This document shows, piece by piece, positions 52,701 through 59,991 of a stretch of DNA of 64,000 nt (the stretch's first letter is position 1; the number at the start of each line of letters is the position of its first letter). This stretch comes from Pseudonocardia oroxyli (GTDB lineage Bacteria > Actinomycetota > Actinomycetes > Mycobacteriales > Pseudonocardiaceae). The translations under genes and the position numbers were made by a program. The stretch covers positions 310,001 to 374,000 of the forward strand of contig NZ_FNBE01000002.1 of the NCBI RefSeq assembly GCF_900102195.1, read 5' to 3'. A model generated the notes under the pieces. The model made no database searches, had not been told where the DNA came from, and saw nothing but the letters and a program-made list of their open reading frames with translations.

Positions 52701-53390
52701 CGGATCGCCGCGGACGCCCTGCCGCCCGACGCGATCGGCGTCGACGAGGCGGGGGACCCCGTCCCGCTCGGCGCCGGACACCTGCTCTGCCTCGGCGACC
52801 CGGGCAGCGGCAAGACCGGGCTGCTCCGCCTCGTCGCGGACCGGGTGGCGCGGACCGACGCGCGGATCGTCGCGATCGACCCGCGCCGCGCCCTGCTCGG
52901 TGCGCTGCCCGCCGATCACGTCCTGGAGCACGCGGTCACGCCCACGGCCATCGCGGCGGCCGTCGGTGACCTGGTCGCCTCGCTGACCCGGCGCAGGCCG
53001 GGCCCCGAGGTCACCGCCGAGCGGCTCCGGGCGCGGGACTGGTGGAGCGGGCCCGAGGTCTGGGTCCTCGTCGACGACCACGACCTCGCGGTCCCGCCCG
53101 GCGCGGCGACGAACCCGTTGGCGCCCTTGGCCGAGCTGCTCGCCGACGGCGCGGACCTCGGCCTGCACGTCGTCCTGACCCGCCGGGTCGCGGGTGCCTC
53201 CCGGGCCCTGTTCGACCCGGTGCTCGCACGGCTGCGGGAGCTGGGCGGGCCCGCGATCGTGCTGCACGGTTCGCCGGACGAGGGGCCGCTGGTCGGCTCG
53301 GTCCGCGCGAGCGCCCAACCCCCGGGGCGCGGGGTGTGGGTGGACCGGGCGGGCACCCGGCCGGTGCAGCTCGGGTGGCGGGAGCCGTGA
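49749..53390 (+). CDS. eccC4: Type VII secretion ATPase EccC, fused EccCa/EccCb (ESX-4)
   Basis: A 1213-residue FtsK/SpoIIIE-type motor. Two membrane helices at about 38-80, then three ATPase domains with Walker A lysines Lys443 (GATGSGKS), Lys763 (GPRSGKS) and Lys1022 (DPGSGKT). Walker B of domain 1 is VLMIVVDEFSEL with the catalytic Glu; domains 2 and 3 have VVDGLAA and VLVDDHDL, without it, as usual for the regulatory domains. The DUF domain precedes domain 1. ATG 49749 follows GGGGCGAG. The stop codon lies inside a hairpin arm. Confidence 0.94.
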   Translation: MGTIAVRRRRRDVPPVPSGELHLEPPPEPERAVPPGVLARALPVAMLLGSAGIVAVMGVQHPTSWVFGGMFAMSSVGMLVGGGTARGAERTASLDEDRRDYLRYLAGLRRRARAVAATQRRAVEHVHPPVTAWPEVLAAGRLWERDPADDDFAHVRIGLGPQRLATPLVAPRTGPVDGVEPVAAQAIRRLLAHHSVVPGLPVAVDLRAPVWLDGPPERARAVARALVVGFALWHSPADARVAVLGDSAWDWVKWLPHTAHAVEQDALGPVRMLTGDPDVLRRWWAADPEPRQLLVVVDGPEGPGAWAAADGVGVLRVGVAAGRREGPSVVRVRLADPAPVETLDALTADEALAAARRLARYRPEGAERRPGHTAHGLLDLLGLPGPGPAGVAALRAGRSAADRMRVPLGVDDVGRPLLLDLKESALGGSGPHGLCVGATGSGKSELLRALVVGLVLAHGPDELNLVLVDFKGGATFLGLTGLPHVSAVITNLADELTLVDRMADAVSGEITRRQELLRAAGNLAGIAEYEAARLADPGLAPLPVLMIVVDEFSELVARRPELVDLFVTVGRLGRSLGLHLLLASQRLDEGRLRGLESHLSYRIALRTFSASESRAVLGVPDAHALPPTPGSAILAAGTDQLVRFRGAFVSGGTRRVRAGARRIHRFTAAPVAAPAPREEAVEDSVLTTAVAAVTALGGPAAHRVWLPPLDVSPALADLPVGSGLRVAVGLVDRPARQRRDPLVVDLAGPAGHVAVAGGPRSGKSTALATLVRAFARAHDPTELGVHVLDLGGGALAALEDLPHVGTVAGRAEPDRVRRVLAEVAGVLARREGLFRAEGIGSVAQFRARRAAGESFGEPATDVLLVVDGLAASTADWAGGWAAADEAAGWIAAIAHRGLAYGVHLAVSVSRWGELRPAVRDQLGLRLELRLGEPGDSDVDRRRAAAVPARPGHGLAPDGDAMVLAHGTAPVAPGPAFPPVRVLPARIAADALPPDAIGVDEAGDPVPLGAGHLLCLGDPGSGKTGLLRLVADRVARTDARIVAIDPRRALLGALPADHVLEHAVTPTAIAAAVGDLVASLTRRRPGPEVTAERLRARDWWSGPEVWVLVDDHDLAVPPGAATNPLAPLAELLADGADLGLHVVLTRRVAGASRALFDPVLARLRELGGPAIVLHGSPDEGPLVGSVRASAQPPGRGVWVDRAGTRPVQLGWREP

Positions 53391-53426
53391 GCGGCGATCG
53401 TCGCCAGGGCGACGATCGCCGCTCAC
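53387..53426 (+). terminator. 17-bp perfect hairpin at the end of eccC4
   Basis: Arms 53387-53403 and 53410-53426 pair perfectly around CCAGGG. The eccC4 stop (53388-53390) is inside the left arm, and the ribosome site of the next gene (GAGGGGAGGG) begins right after the right arm. It could reduce read-through or control the downstream start. Confidence 0.7.
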
Positions 53427-53439
53427 GAGGGGAGGGCCG

Positions 53440-54588
53440 GTGAGCGTGCTGGTGGTCGACGGGCGGCGGGTCGCCGAGGTCCGCGACGGGCGGGTGGAGC
53501 TGCTGGGTGTGCTCCCCGCGGGCGTGCAGGCGACGGCCTTCCGACCCGGTGCGCGCGTGGTCGCGGCGGCGGGGCCGCCGGGGATGGTCGTGGACCTCGG
53601 CGCCGGCGGGACCCGCGTGCGGCACGACGGCCGGGTGGTCGCGGCGATCCCGCTGGGCGGCCGGGACCTCGACCGGGCGGTGCAGGAGCTCGTGGCGGAG
53701 CGGATCGGTCGGGGGCGTGCGGCGCTTCCGGGGCTTCCCGAGGCGGAGGCGCGAGCGGTCCGCGAGGCCCTGTCGCTGTGTCCCGCGGCAACCGTGGACA
53801 CCGCGGCGGGCCCGGTGCGCGTCACGCGGGAGGAGCTCGGCGCCGCGCTCGCCCCGGTCCTCGCCGCGATCGTCGCCCGGCTCCCGCGGGGACGGCCGCT
53901 GCTGCTGGTCGGCGGCGTGGCGCGCACCCCGCTGCTCGCCGAGCTCTGCGACGCGGCGGGCGTCGGTCCGGTGCGGGTGGCCGAACGGCCGGAGACGGCG
54001 CTGCTCGAGTCGGCGCTGGTCGAGTCGACGCTGGTCGAGACGCCGCTCGAGACGACCCCGCTCGAGTCGGGCCCGGCGCCCGCCGACCTCGCGGGGGCGG
54101 CGGTCGCCCTCCCCGCGCCCCCACCGCGCTCCCGGACGCCCCGGGTCCTCGCCGTCGCCGCGGGGCTGCTCGCCGCCGTCGCGCTGCTCGGCCTCGGGAC
54201 CCTGCTGCCGGTGCCCGCCGACGGGCTCGTCGCGCACGGCTACCGCCTCGCCGTCCCGCCGGGATGGGTCCACGCCGGCGGCGCCCCCGAGCTGCGGCGG
54301 GTCCTGCTCGCCCCGGCCGGACAGCCCGATGCGACGGCGGCGATCGTCGTCGAGCGGACCCCGCTGGGGTACGACGCGGACGTCGAGCCCGCCCGGGCGG
54401 CGGCCGAGCTGCGGGCGCTGGCGCCGCCCGGCCTCGCGCTGTGGACCGAGGGGGAGTGGACGCGCTACCGGGAGGGTGACGTCGAGTGGTGGGTGCGGTT
54501 CGACCGGACCGACCAGCTCGCCGTCGGCTGCCGCGCGGCGGCGCAGGCGTGCGCCGTCGTCCGGGACTCCCTCGTTCGCGATCGCTAA
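53440..54588 (+). CDS. Type VII secretion-associated protein, Rv3446c-like
   Basis: A 382-residue protein in the position of Rv3446c, between eccC4 and esxU. Residues 1-180 look like an actin/Hsp70-fold (ASKHA) domain: VVDLGAGGTRVRHDG near 50-64 and LLVGGVARTPLLAEL near 155-169. A Glu/Ser/Thr/Leu repeat lies at 188-210, a membrane helix at 235-257, and a C-terminal outer domain begins GYRLAVPPGWVHAGG. GTG 53440 follows GAGGGGAGGG. Function is unknown; the context says accessory to ESX-4. Confidence 0.85.
   Translation: MSVLVVDGRRVAEVRDGRVELLGVLPAGVQATAFRPGARVVAAAGPPGMVVDLGAGGTRVRHDGRVVAAIPLGGRDLDRAVQELVAERIGRGRAALPGLPEAEARAVREALSLCPAATVDTAAGPVRVTREELGAALAPVLAAIVARLPRGRPLLLVGGVARTPLLAELCDAAGVGPVRVAERPETALLESALVESTLVETPLETTPLESGPAPADLAGAAVALPAPPPRSRTPRVLAVAAGLLAAVALLGLGTLLPVPADGLVAHGYRLAVPPGWVHAGGAPELRRVLLAPAGQPDATAAIVVERTPLGYDADVEPARAAAELRALAPPGLALWTEGEWTRYREGDVEWWVRFDRTDQLAVGCRAAAQACAVVRDSLVRDR
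54001..54069 (+). repeat. Short tandem repeat within the Rv3446c-like gene
   Basis: Imperfect 15-base units based on CTGGTCGAGTCG/ACG recur four to five times (encoding ES-ALV-ES-TLV-ET-PLE-T). They sit in the linker before the membrane helix, where length changes are tolerated. Confidence 0.6.
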
Positions 54589-54661
54589 CGCCTTCCGTGC
54601 GTTCGGGCCCGGGCGGCGGCCCGGCGCGCGAGGCTCCCCCCACCCGACGAGAGGAGCCGTC

Positions 54662-54973
54662 ATGGCAGGCGGATTCGGCACGACCACGGAGGAGATGGCG
54701 CGCGCGGGCCGCCAGGTCCTCGCGACCGACGACCAGGTCCAGGCCCAGCTCGCGGCGCTGCGCGGGCAGCTCGCACCGCTGGCCGGGGCGTGGCGCGGGG
54801 AGGCGGCGCTCGCGTTCGAGGGACTCATGGCCCGGTGGGACGCCGACGCGCGCGCCTTGTCCGCGGCGCTGCGCGGCATCGGCGAGGCGATCGTCGGGTC
54901 CGGGGTGAGCTACGCCCGCGCCGAGGAGGACGGCTCCGCCGGGCTGTCCGCGATCCGCGCGGCCCTGGGCTGA
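54662..54973 (+). CDS. esxU: WXG100 family protein, EsxU-like
   Basis: A 103-residue helical-hairpin protein. The turn motif is WRG (AGAWRGEAALAF) and the C-terminal export signal YxxxE is YARAEE. Order and partner match Rv3445c (EsxU) of the M. tuberculosis ESX-4 locus. ATG 54662 is preceded by GAGAGGAG. It should form a heterodimer with the next product and be secreted by EccC. Confidence 0.88.
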   Translation: MAGGFGTTTEEMARAGRQVLATDDQVQAQLAALRGQLAPLAGAWRGEAALAFEGLMARWDADARALSAALRGIGEAIVGSGVSYARAEEDGSAGLSAIRAALG

Positions 54974-54978
54974 GCGCC

Positions 54979-55263
54979 GTGGAGATCCGAGTCACGTTCG
55001 CGGAGCTCGCGGCCGCCCAGACGGCGGTGGCGGGCACGGCGGCGTCGATCGCCGCCCGGCTGGACGACCTCAGGCGCGAGCTCGCCCCGCTCGTCGCGAC
55101 CTGGGAGGGCCGGGCGGCCACCGACTACGCGGCCCGGCAGCGGCAGTGGGACACCGCCGCGGCGGACCTCGCCGCCGTGCTCGCCCGGATCGGCACCGCG
55201 CTGGGCCGGGCCAACGACGGCTACCGACAGGTCGAGCAGGCCAACGCGCAGCGGTGGGCGTGA
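54979..55263 (+). CDS. esxT: WXG100 family protein, EsxT-like
   Basis: A 94-residue partner protein with turn motif WEG (VATWEGRAATDYAARQ) and YxxxE (YRQVEQ) near the C-terminus. The pattern LDDLRRELAPL...W...AA..Y resembles EsxT (Rv3444c). GTG 54979 lies 5 bases after esxU and has no strong ribosome site of its own, so coupling is likely. It is the last ESX-4 gene before rplM. Confidence 0.87.
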   Translation: MEIRVTFAELAAAQTAVAGTAASIAARLDDLRRELAPLVATWEGRAATDYAARQRQWDTAAADLAAVLARIGTALGRANDGYRQVEQANAQRWA

Positions 55264-55350
55264 GCCGCTGCGCCCGACCCGGCTCCGCGGCTCGGACGAG
55301 GGCCGCGTACCCTCGTCCGAGCAGGGAGTTCGTCACCAGGAGGGGGTCTT

Positions 55351-55380
55351 TTGACCTCGCTCGAAGGCGGCGGGTAACCT
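55351..55380 (+). promoter_or_regulatory. Probable rplM-rpsI promoter
   Basis: TTGACC (55351-55356), an 18-base spacer, TAACCT (55375-55380). The hexamers and spacing closely match the rpsL promoter. The leader to rplM is about 130 bases and contains a GACGGGTGGAGACCCGTGCC inverted stretch near 55397-55416. Confidence 0.75.
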
Positions 55381-55515
55381 GACTGTTCGATGTGCGACGG
55401 GTGGAGACCCGTGCCGTCGCCCCCCAGGGTGATCGGTCGGCGTCCGCACCGACGCACGAGAGACAGAGACTGACTTTTCAGGCAGCTCCGAGCCCGAGAA
55501 CGACGAGGTAGACCC

Positions 55516-55955
55516 GTGCCCACGTACAGCCCCAAGCCCGGCGAGATCACCCGTGCCTGGCACGTGATCGACGCCACCGACGTGGTGCTCGGTCGCCTGG
55601 CCACCCACGCTGCCACGCTCCTGCGCGGCAAGCACAAGCCCACCTACGCCCCGCACATGGACACCGGCGACTTCGTCGTGATCATCAACGCGGAGAAGAT
55701 CTCGGTCTCGGGCAAGAAGCGGGACGACAAGTTCGTCTACCGCCACTCCGGCTTCCCGGGCGGGCTCAAGCAGCGCTCGGTCGGCGAGATGATCGACTCG
55801 CACCCGGACCGCCTGGTCGAGAAGGCCATCAAGGGCATGCTGCCGCACAACCGGCTCGGCCGGGCGATGGCGAAGAAGCTCAAGGTCTACGCCGGCCCGT
55901 CGCACCCGCACGAGGCGCAGAAGCCGCAGCCGTTCGAGATCACCCAGGTCGCGCA

Positions 55956-55959
<4 letters not shown>
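55516..55959 (+). CDS. rplM: 50S ribosomal protein L13
   Basis: A 147-residue early assembly protein ([40 protein letters not shown]). GTG 55516 follows GACGAGGTAG. Its TGA overlaps the GTG of rpsI. Confidence 0.97.
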
Positions 55960-56543
<584 letters not shown>

Positions 56544-56554
56544 TCACGACCCGG

Positions 56555-57883
56555 ATGCGTCGACTCTTCGGAACCGACGGCGTCCGAGGCCTGGCCAACG
56601 GCGAGCTCCTCACTCCGGAGCTCGCCGTTGCCGTTTCCGCCTCGGCCGCCCGCGTGCTCGCCTCCGGGAAGGACCGACCGGCCGTGCTGGTCGGGCGGGA
56701 CCCCCGCGCCAGCGGTGAGATGCTCGAGGCCGCGGTGTGCGCGGGCCTCGCCTCCGCCGGGGCCGACGCGGTGCGCCTCGGCGTGCTGCCCACGCCCGCG
56801 GTCGCCCACCTCGTCGGCACCCTCGGCGCCGACCTGGGCGTGATGATCTCCGCCTCGCACAACGCCATGCCGGACAACGGCATCAAGCTCTTCGCCGCGG
56901 GCGGGCACAAGCTGCCGGACGCCCTCGAGCTCGAGATCGAGCAGGGCCTCGCGGCGGGCGGGGCCCGCCCGACCGGCGCGGACATCGGCCGGGTGCGGGA
57001 CCTGCCGGACGCCCTCGACCGGTACCTGGCCCACCTGCTCGCGAGCACGCCGACGTCGCTGGCGGGGCTGCGCGTGGTCGTCGACTGTGCGCACGGGGCC
57101 GCGTCCGAGGCCGCGCCCGCCGCCTACGCGAAGGCGGGGGCGTCGGTCGTGGCGCTGCACGCGTCGCCGGACGGGCTGAACATCAACGCCGGCGTCGGGT
57201 CCACGCACATGGAGTCGCTGTGCGAGGCCGTGGTGCGCGAGCGCGCGGACCTGGGCATCGCCCACGACGGTGACGCCGACCGCTGTCTCGCCGTCGACGC
57301 CACCGGCCGGATCGTGGACGGCGACCAGGTCATGGCGGTGCTCGCGCTGGCGATGCGGGAGGCGGGCGAGCTCGTCGAGGACACGCTCGTCGCCACGGTG
57401 ATGAGCAACCTGGGCCTGCGGATCGCGATGTCCGAGGCCGGGATCACGCTGCGCACCACCGCCGTCGGGGACCGGTACGTGCTGGAGGACCTGCGCGAAC
57501 ACGGCTTCAGCCTGGGCGGGGAGCAGTCCGGGCACGTCGTCCTGCCGGGCCACGCGACGACCGGCGACGGCCTGCTCACGGCCCTGCGGCTGATGGCGCG
57601 CATGGCGTCGACGGGCCGCTCGCTGGCCGATCTCGCGAGCGTCGTGACGGTCCTGCCGCAGGTGTTGCAGAACGTGGCCGTCGCGGACAAGGAGGCGGTC
57701 GCGGCCTCACCCGCGGTCGCTGCCGCGGTCGCGCGCGCCGAGGCCGAGCTCGGCTCCACCGGCCGCGTCCTGCTCCGCCCCTCCGGCACCGAGCAGCTGG
57801 TGCGGGTGATGGTGGAGGCCCCGACCCAGGACACCGCCGACCGCATCGCCACGGCCCTCGCCGCCGTGGTCGCCGAGGCCTGA
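56555..57883 (+). CDS. glmM: Phosphoglucosamine mutase
   Basis: A 442-residue enzyme converting glucosamine-6-phosphate to glucosamine-1-phosphate for UDP-GlcNAc and peptidoglycan. The phosphoserine is Ser101 in MISASHN; the metal loop is DGDADR near residue 242; sugar binding GEQSGH near 323; phosphate binding [12 protein letters not shown] near the C-terminus. ATG 56555 lies 11 bases after rpsI, so it is probably co-transcribed with rplM-rpsI, as in mycobacteria. Confidence 0.97.
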   Translation: MRRLFGTDGVRGLANGELLTPELAVAVSASAARVLASGKDRPAVLVGRDPRASGEMLEAAVCAGLASAGADAVRLGVLPTPAVAHLVGTLGADLGVMISASHNAMPDNGIKLFAAGGHKLPDALELEIEQGLAAGGARPTGADIGRVRDLPDALDRYLAHLLASTPTSLAGLRVVVDCAHGAASEAAPAAYAKAGASVVALHASPDGLNINAGVGSTHMESLCEAVVRERADLGIAHDGDADRCLAVDATGRIVDGDQVMAVLALAMREAGELVEDTLVATVMSNLGLRIAMSEAGITLRTTAVGDRYVLEDLREHGFSLGGEQSGHVVLPGHATTGDGLLTALRLMARMASTGRSLADLASVVTVLPQVLQNVAVADKEAVAASPAVAAAVARAEAELGSTGRVLLRPSGTEQLVRVMVEAPTQDTADRIATALAAVVAEA

Positions 57884-57888
57884 CCCAC

Positions 57889-57920
57889 CCGCGAGTCCCC
57901 GCGTTCGGACACGCGAGTCC
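57889..57920 (+). repeat. 32-nt repeat, copy 1, downstream of glmM
   Basis: The 32-mer begins CCGCGAGTCCCCGCG and ends ACACGCGAGTCC, with an internal direct repeat GCGAGTCC. It starts 6 bases after the glmM stop. An inverted copy with one mismatch lies at 58639-58670. Confidence 0.8.
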
Positions 57921-57975
57921 GACACTCGGGCGCTGCGGACGTGATGTCCGGGAGCGGCCGGAGCGCAGGACACGA

Positions 57976-58293
57976 TCAGGACGGTGCGCGGTCCGGGTCG
58001 CCGTCGTCGAACAGCGGGAGGCGGACGCCGCGGTCGTCGTTCTCGCGGCGGACATTCGAACTCGGGAGTCGTAGTGCCGTCGGCGCCGAGGTCAGCGCGG
58101 CGGCGATCTCCTCGGCGACCCGGGCGGCGCGCCGGGCCTGGACGTCCAGATCGTGTCCGACCCGCGCGACACTGTCGGCCAGCTCGCGACCGCGGTCGTC
58201 CCACCAGCTGTCGCTGATCAGCCTGCTGACCCGGGCAGCCTCGGCGGCCGCGGCCGCCAGCTCCCGGGCCAGGGCGTCCCCCGAGTCCCTCAT
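57976..58293 (-). CDS. Small helical protein, possibly T7SS-associated
   Basis: A 105-residue protein I do not recognise by name. Residues 1-65 are Ala/Arg-rich helices with WWDDRGREL between them, reminiscent of a WXG-type hairpin but without the glycine in place. The rest is a charged, disordered tail (NDDRGVRLPLFDDGDPD). ATG 58293 overlaps the stop of the upstream small gene, so the two form a coupled pair. The position after glmM corresponds to small unknown genes in mycobacteria (Rv3440c region). Function is unknown. Confidence 0.6.
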   Translation of the reverse strand: MRDSGDALARELAAAAAEAARVSRLISDSWWDDRGRELADSVARVGHDLDVQARRAARVAEEIAAALTSAPTALRLPSSNVRRENDDRGVRLPLFDDGDPDRAPS

Positions 58294-58541
58294 CGCCGCA
58301 GATCGCCGAACGCCCGCGCTGCCAGCGTGTCCGCCTCCGCCGCGCCTGCCGCCGTCCGGCGCAGTACCGCGGCGGTGTCGTGCAGCATCCGCTGGGCGCC
58401 GGCGAGCGCGTCGGGCAGATCGGTCGCCCCGATGGTCTCCGCGGCCCGGCGGGCGAGGACCTCCAGGTCGTCGGCGAGCATTGAGGCGCGGGCGGCGGCG
58501 GCCGCGACACCGGCGGGGTCGAGGCGGAGGTCGGACGTCAC
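58290..58541 (-). CDS. Small helical protein, EspC/WXG100-like
   Basis: An 83-residue all-helical protein (start [20 protein letters not shown]). The opening 'hydrophobic-D-P-x-x-V/L' with following Ala-rich helices resembles EspC-type type VII substrates, but no WXG turn or C-terminal YxxxD is present. GTG 58541 is chosen because the upstream extension to 58598 is Arg-rich shadow sequence. It overlaps the next gene by four bases. EspC similarity is by eye only. Confidence 0.6.
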   Translation of the reverse strand: MTSDLRLDPAGVAAAAARASMLADDLEVLARRAAETIGATDLPDALAGAQRMLHDTAAVLRRTAAGAAEADTLAARAFGDLRR

Positions 58542-58638
58542 GCGGCGATGATCCCGCGCCCGTTCGGCAGGCGGGCGACAACGACCGCGCTCGTTCACGA
58601 TCGCGAACGAGCACAGGCGCGGCTCGCGCCGATACCGG

Positions 58639-58670
58639 GGACTCGCGTGTCCGAAAGCGGGGACTCGCGG
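58639..58670 (-). repeat. 32-nt repeat, copy 2 (inverted)
   Basis: Reverse complement matches copy 1 (57889-57920) at 31 of 32 positions. It lies 16 bases beyond the stop codon of the minus-strand hydrolase gene, so relative to the gene it follows it has the same orientation as copy 1 has to glmM. Confidence 0.8.
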
Positions 58671-58686
58671 GGTTCGGGCGGGGCGG

Positions 58687-59514
58687 TCAGGGGTGGGCGG
58701 AGAGGATCGTGCCGCCCACCTTGCCGTCCACCAGGTCGTCGACGCGGTCCTCGCCGCAGAGCTCCTTGAGCAGGAAGGCGGTGACCAGCGCGCGGGTGAC
58801 CCGGCGCACCTTGGTGCTCGGGCCGCCGGAGAGGACCAGGTCCGACCAGTGGACCCCGGAGAGGAAGTCCGTGTGGCCCGCCTTCGGCAGGGTGCGGATC
58901 CAGTGCGGCCCGGCGTAGGCCTCCGCGATCTGTTCGGCGTGGCCCGCGGCCGGGGCGACGGTGTCGTTCCCCGCCACGATGTGCAGCCCCGGCACGGAGA
59001 TCGCCTTGGCGGCCTCGACCGGGGAGGGCCGGGTCTGCGAGGCCGCGATCGCGACGACCGCCGCCACCTTGGGGTGCCCGGCCGCGGCGAGCAGCGCCGC
59101 CGAGGCCCCGATCCCGTGCCCGGCCAGCGCGGTCCGCCGCGAGTCGACGCTGATGTCCCCGTCGCCGAGCCGGACCCCCACGCACACCTCGAGCGTGGTG
59201 CGCAGGTCCGCGGACAACCGCGACACCGAGGGGAGGGGGCTGCCCTGCGACCCGGGTGCGGCGGCGACGATCCCCCACGAGGCGAGATGGCGCAGCAGCT
59301 CGGCGTACCGCGACGTCGGCTGCATCCAGTCGTGCCCGAACACCACTGCGGGCAGCCCGAGCCCCGACGCGGGCGCGAACACCACGCCCGGCGTCCCGAT
59401 CAGTCCGAGGTCCCCGCGCAGCACCTCGTTCGGCCCGGGCCGGGAGAGCTGCTCGAGCGCGTCCTTCGTGTTCCGCAGAGCGGGCGGACGGGTGAACGTG
59501 CTGGTCCTGGCCAC
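58687..59514 (-). CDS. Alpha/beta hydrolase fold protein lacking the nucleophile serine
   Basis: A 275-residue protein of the dienelactone hydrolase/PET hydrolase-like group (AVVFGHDWMQPTSRYAELLR, PGLHIVAGNDTVAP). Asp184 and His214 (KAGHTDF) of the triad are in place, but the nucleophile elbow reads GHGIG, with Gly134 where Ser is expected. It may therefore be a non-catalytic binding protein, or use another mechanism. GTG 59514 is preceded at 7 bases by a TAGGTT -10-like element on the minus strand, so the message may be leaderless. Confidence 0.8.
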   Translation of the reverse strand: MARTSTFTRPPALRNTKDALEQLSRPGPNEVLRGDLGLIGTPGVVFAPASGLGLPAVVFGHDWMQPTSRYAELLRHLASWGIVAAAPGSQGSPLPSVSRLSADLRTTLEVCVGVRLGDGDISVDSRRTALAGHGIGASAALLAAAGHPKVAAVVAIAASQTRPSPVEAAKAISVPGLHIVAGNDTVAPAAGHAEQIAEAYAGPHWIRTLPKAGHTDFLSGVHWSDLVLSGGPSTKVRRVTRALVTAFLLKELCGEDRVDDLVDGKVGGTILSAHP

Positions 59515-59684
59515 GACTGGAAACCTACCGCCGCGGCCCGCCGGGCGCCGAACCCGTACCCGGGAAGGGTGGGTGACCCGCCCGCCGGGTGTGGTGGCAC
59601 CACTCCTGTCCGGGAGCCCTCGGCGAAATAGCGTTCTGACCAGGCCGGAACACCTCCGGCGAGGACCGACACGAGGGACCAGAC

Positions 59685-59984
59685 ATGAACGCCAGGATCG
59701 CCCGCATCATCGGCACGACGGTCGCCGCCGGGGGCCTGCTCCTGGGGCTGTCCGCCTGCAGCATGAGCGTCTCGAGCGAGGACGTGCAGTCCGAGATCAC
59801 CTCCATGGTGAAGGAGCAGCTGCAGACGGACCCCACGAAGGTGGACTGCCCGTCCGACCTGGACGCGAAGGTCGGCGCCACGCTGACCTGCACCGTGGAG
59901 AGCCCGGTGCGCAACTTCGACGTCGTGGCCACGGTCACCGCCGTCGACGGCTCGGACGTCAAGTTCAACATCAACGAGGTCTAA
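59685..59984 (+). CDS. DUF4333 lipoprotein
   Basis: A 99-residue secreted lipoprotein: signal with lipobox LSAC (Cys25), then the DUF4333 domain with two cysteines (VDCPSDLDAKVGATLTCTVE) likely forming a disulfide. ATG 59685 is preceded by GAGGGACC. The family is actinobacterial and of unknown function. nnr begins 7 bases after the stop, so both may share a transcript. The gap 59515-59684 shows no other gene. Confidence 0.82.
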   Translation: MNARIARIIGTTVAAGGLLLGLSACSMSVSSEDVQSEITSMVKEQLQTDPTKVDCPSDLDAKVGATLTCTVESPVRNFDVVATVTAVDGSDVKFNINEV

Positions 59985-59991
59985 TGGCGGG

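Noticed and set aside
57976-58541. Toxin-antitoxin pair reading of the two coupled small genes
   Set aside because: Neither protein shows a DNA-binding or toxin fold pattern; both are Ala-rich helices, closer to WXG/EspC-like proteins.
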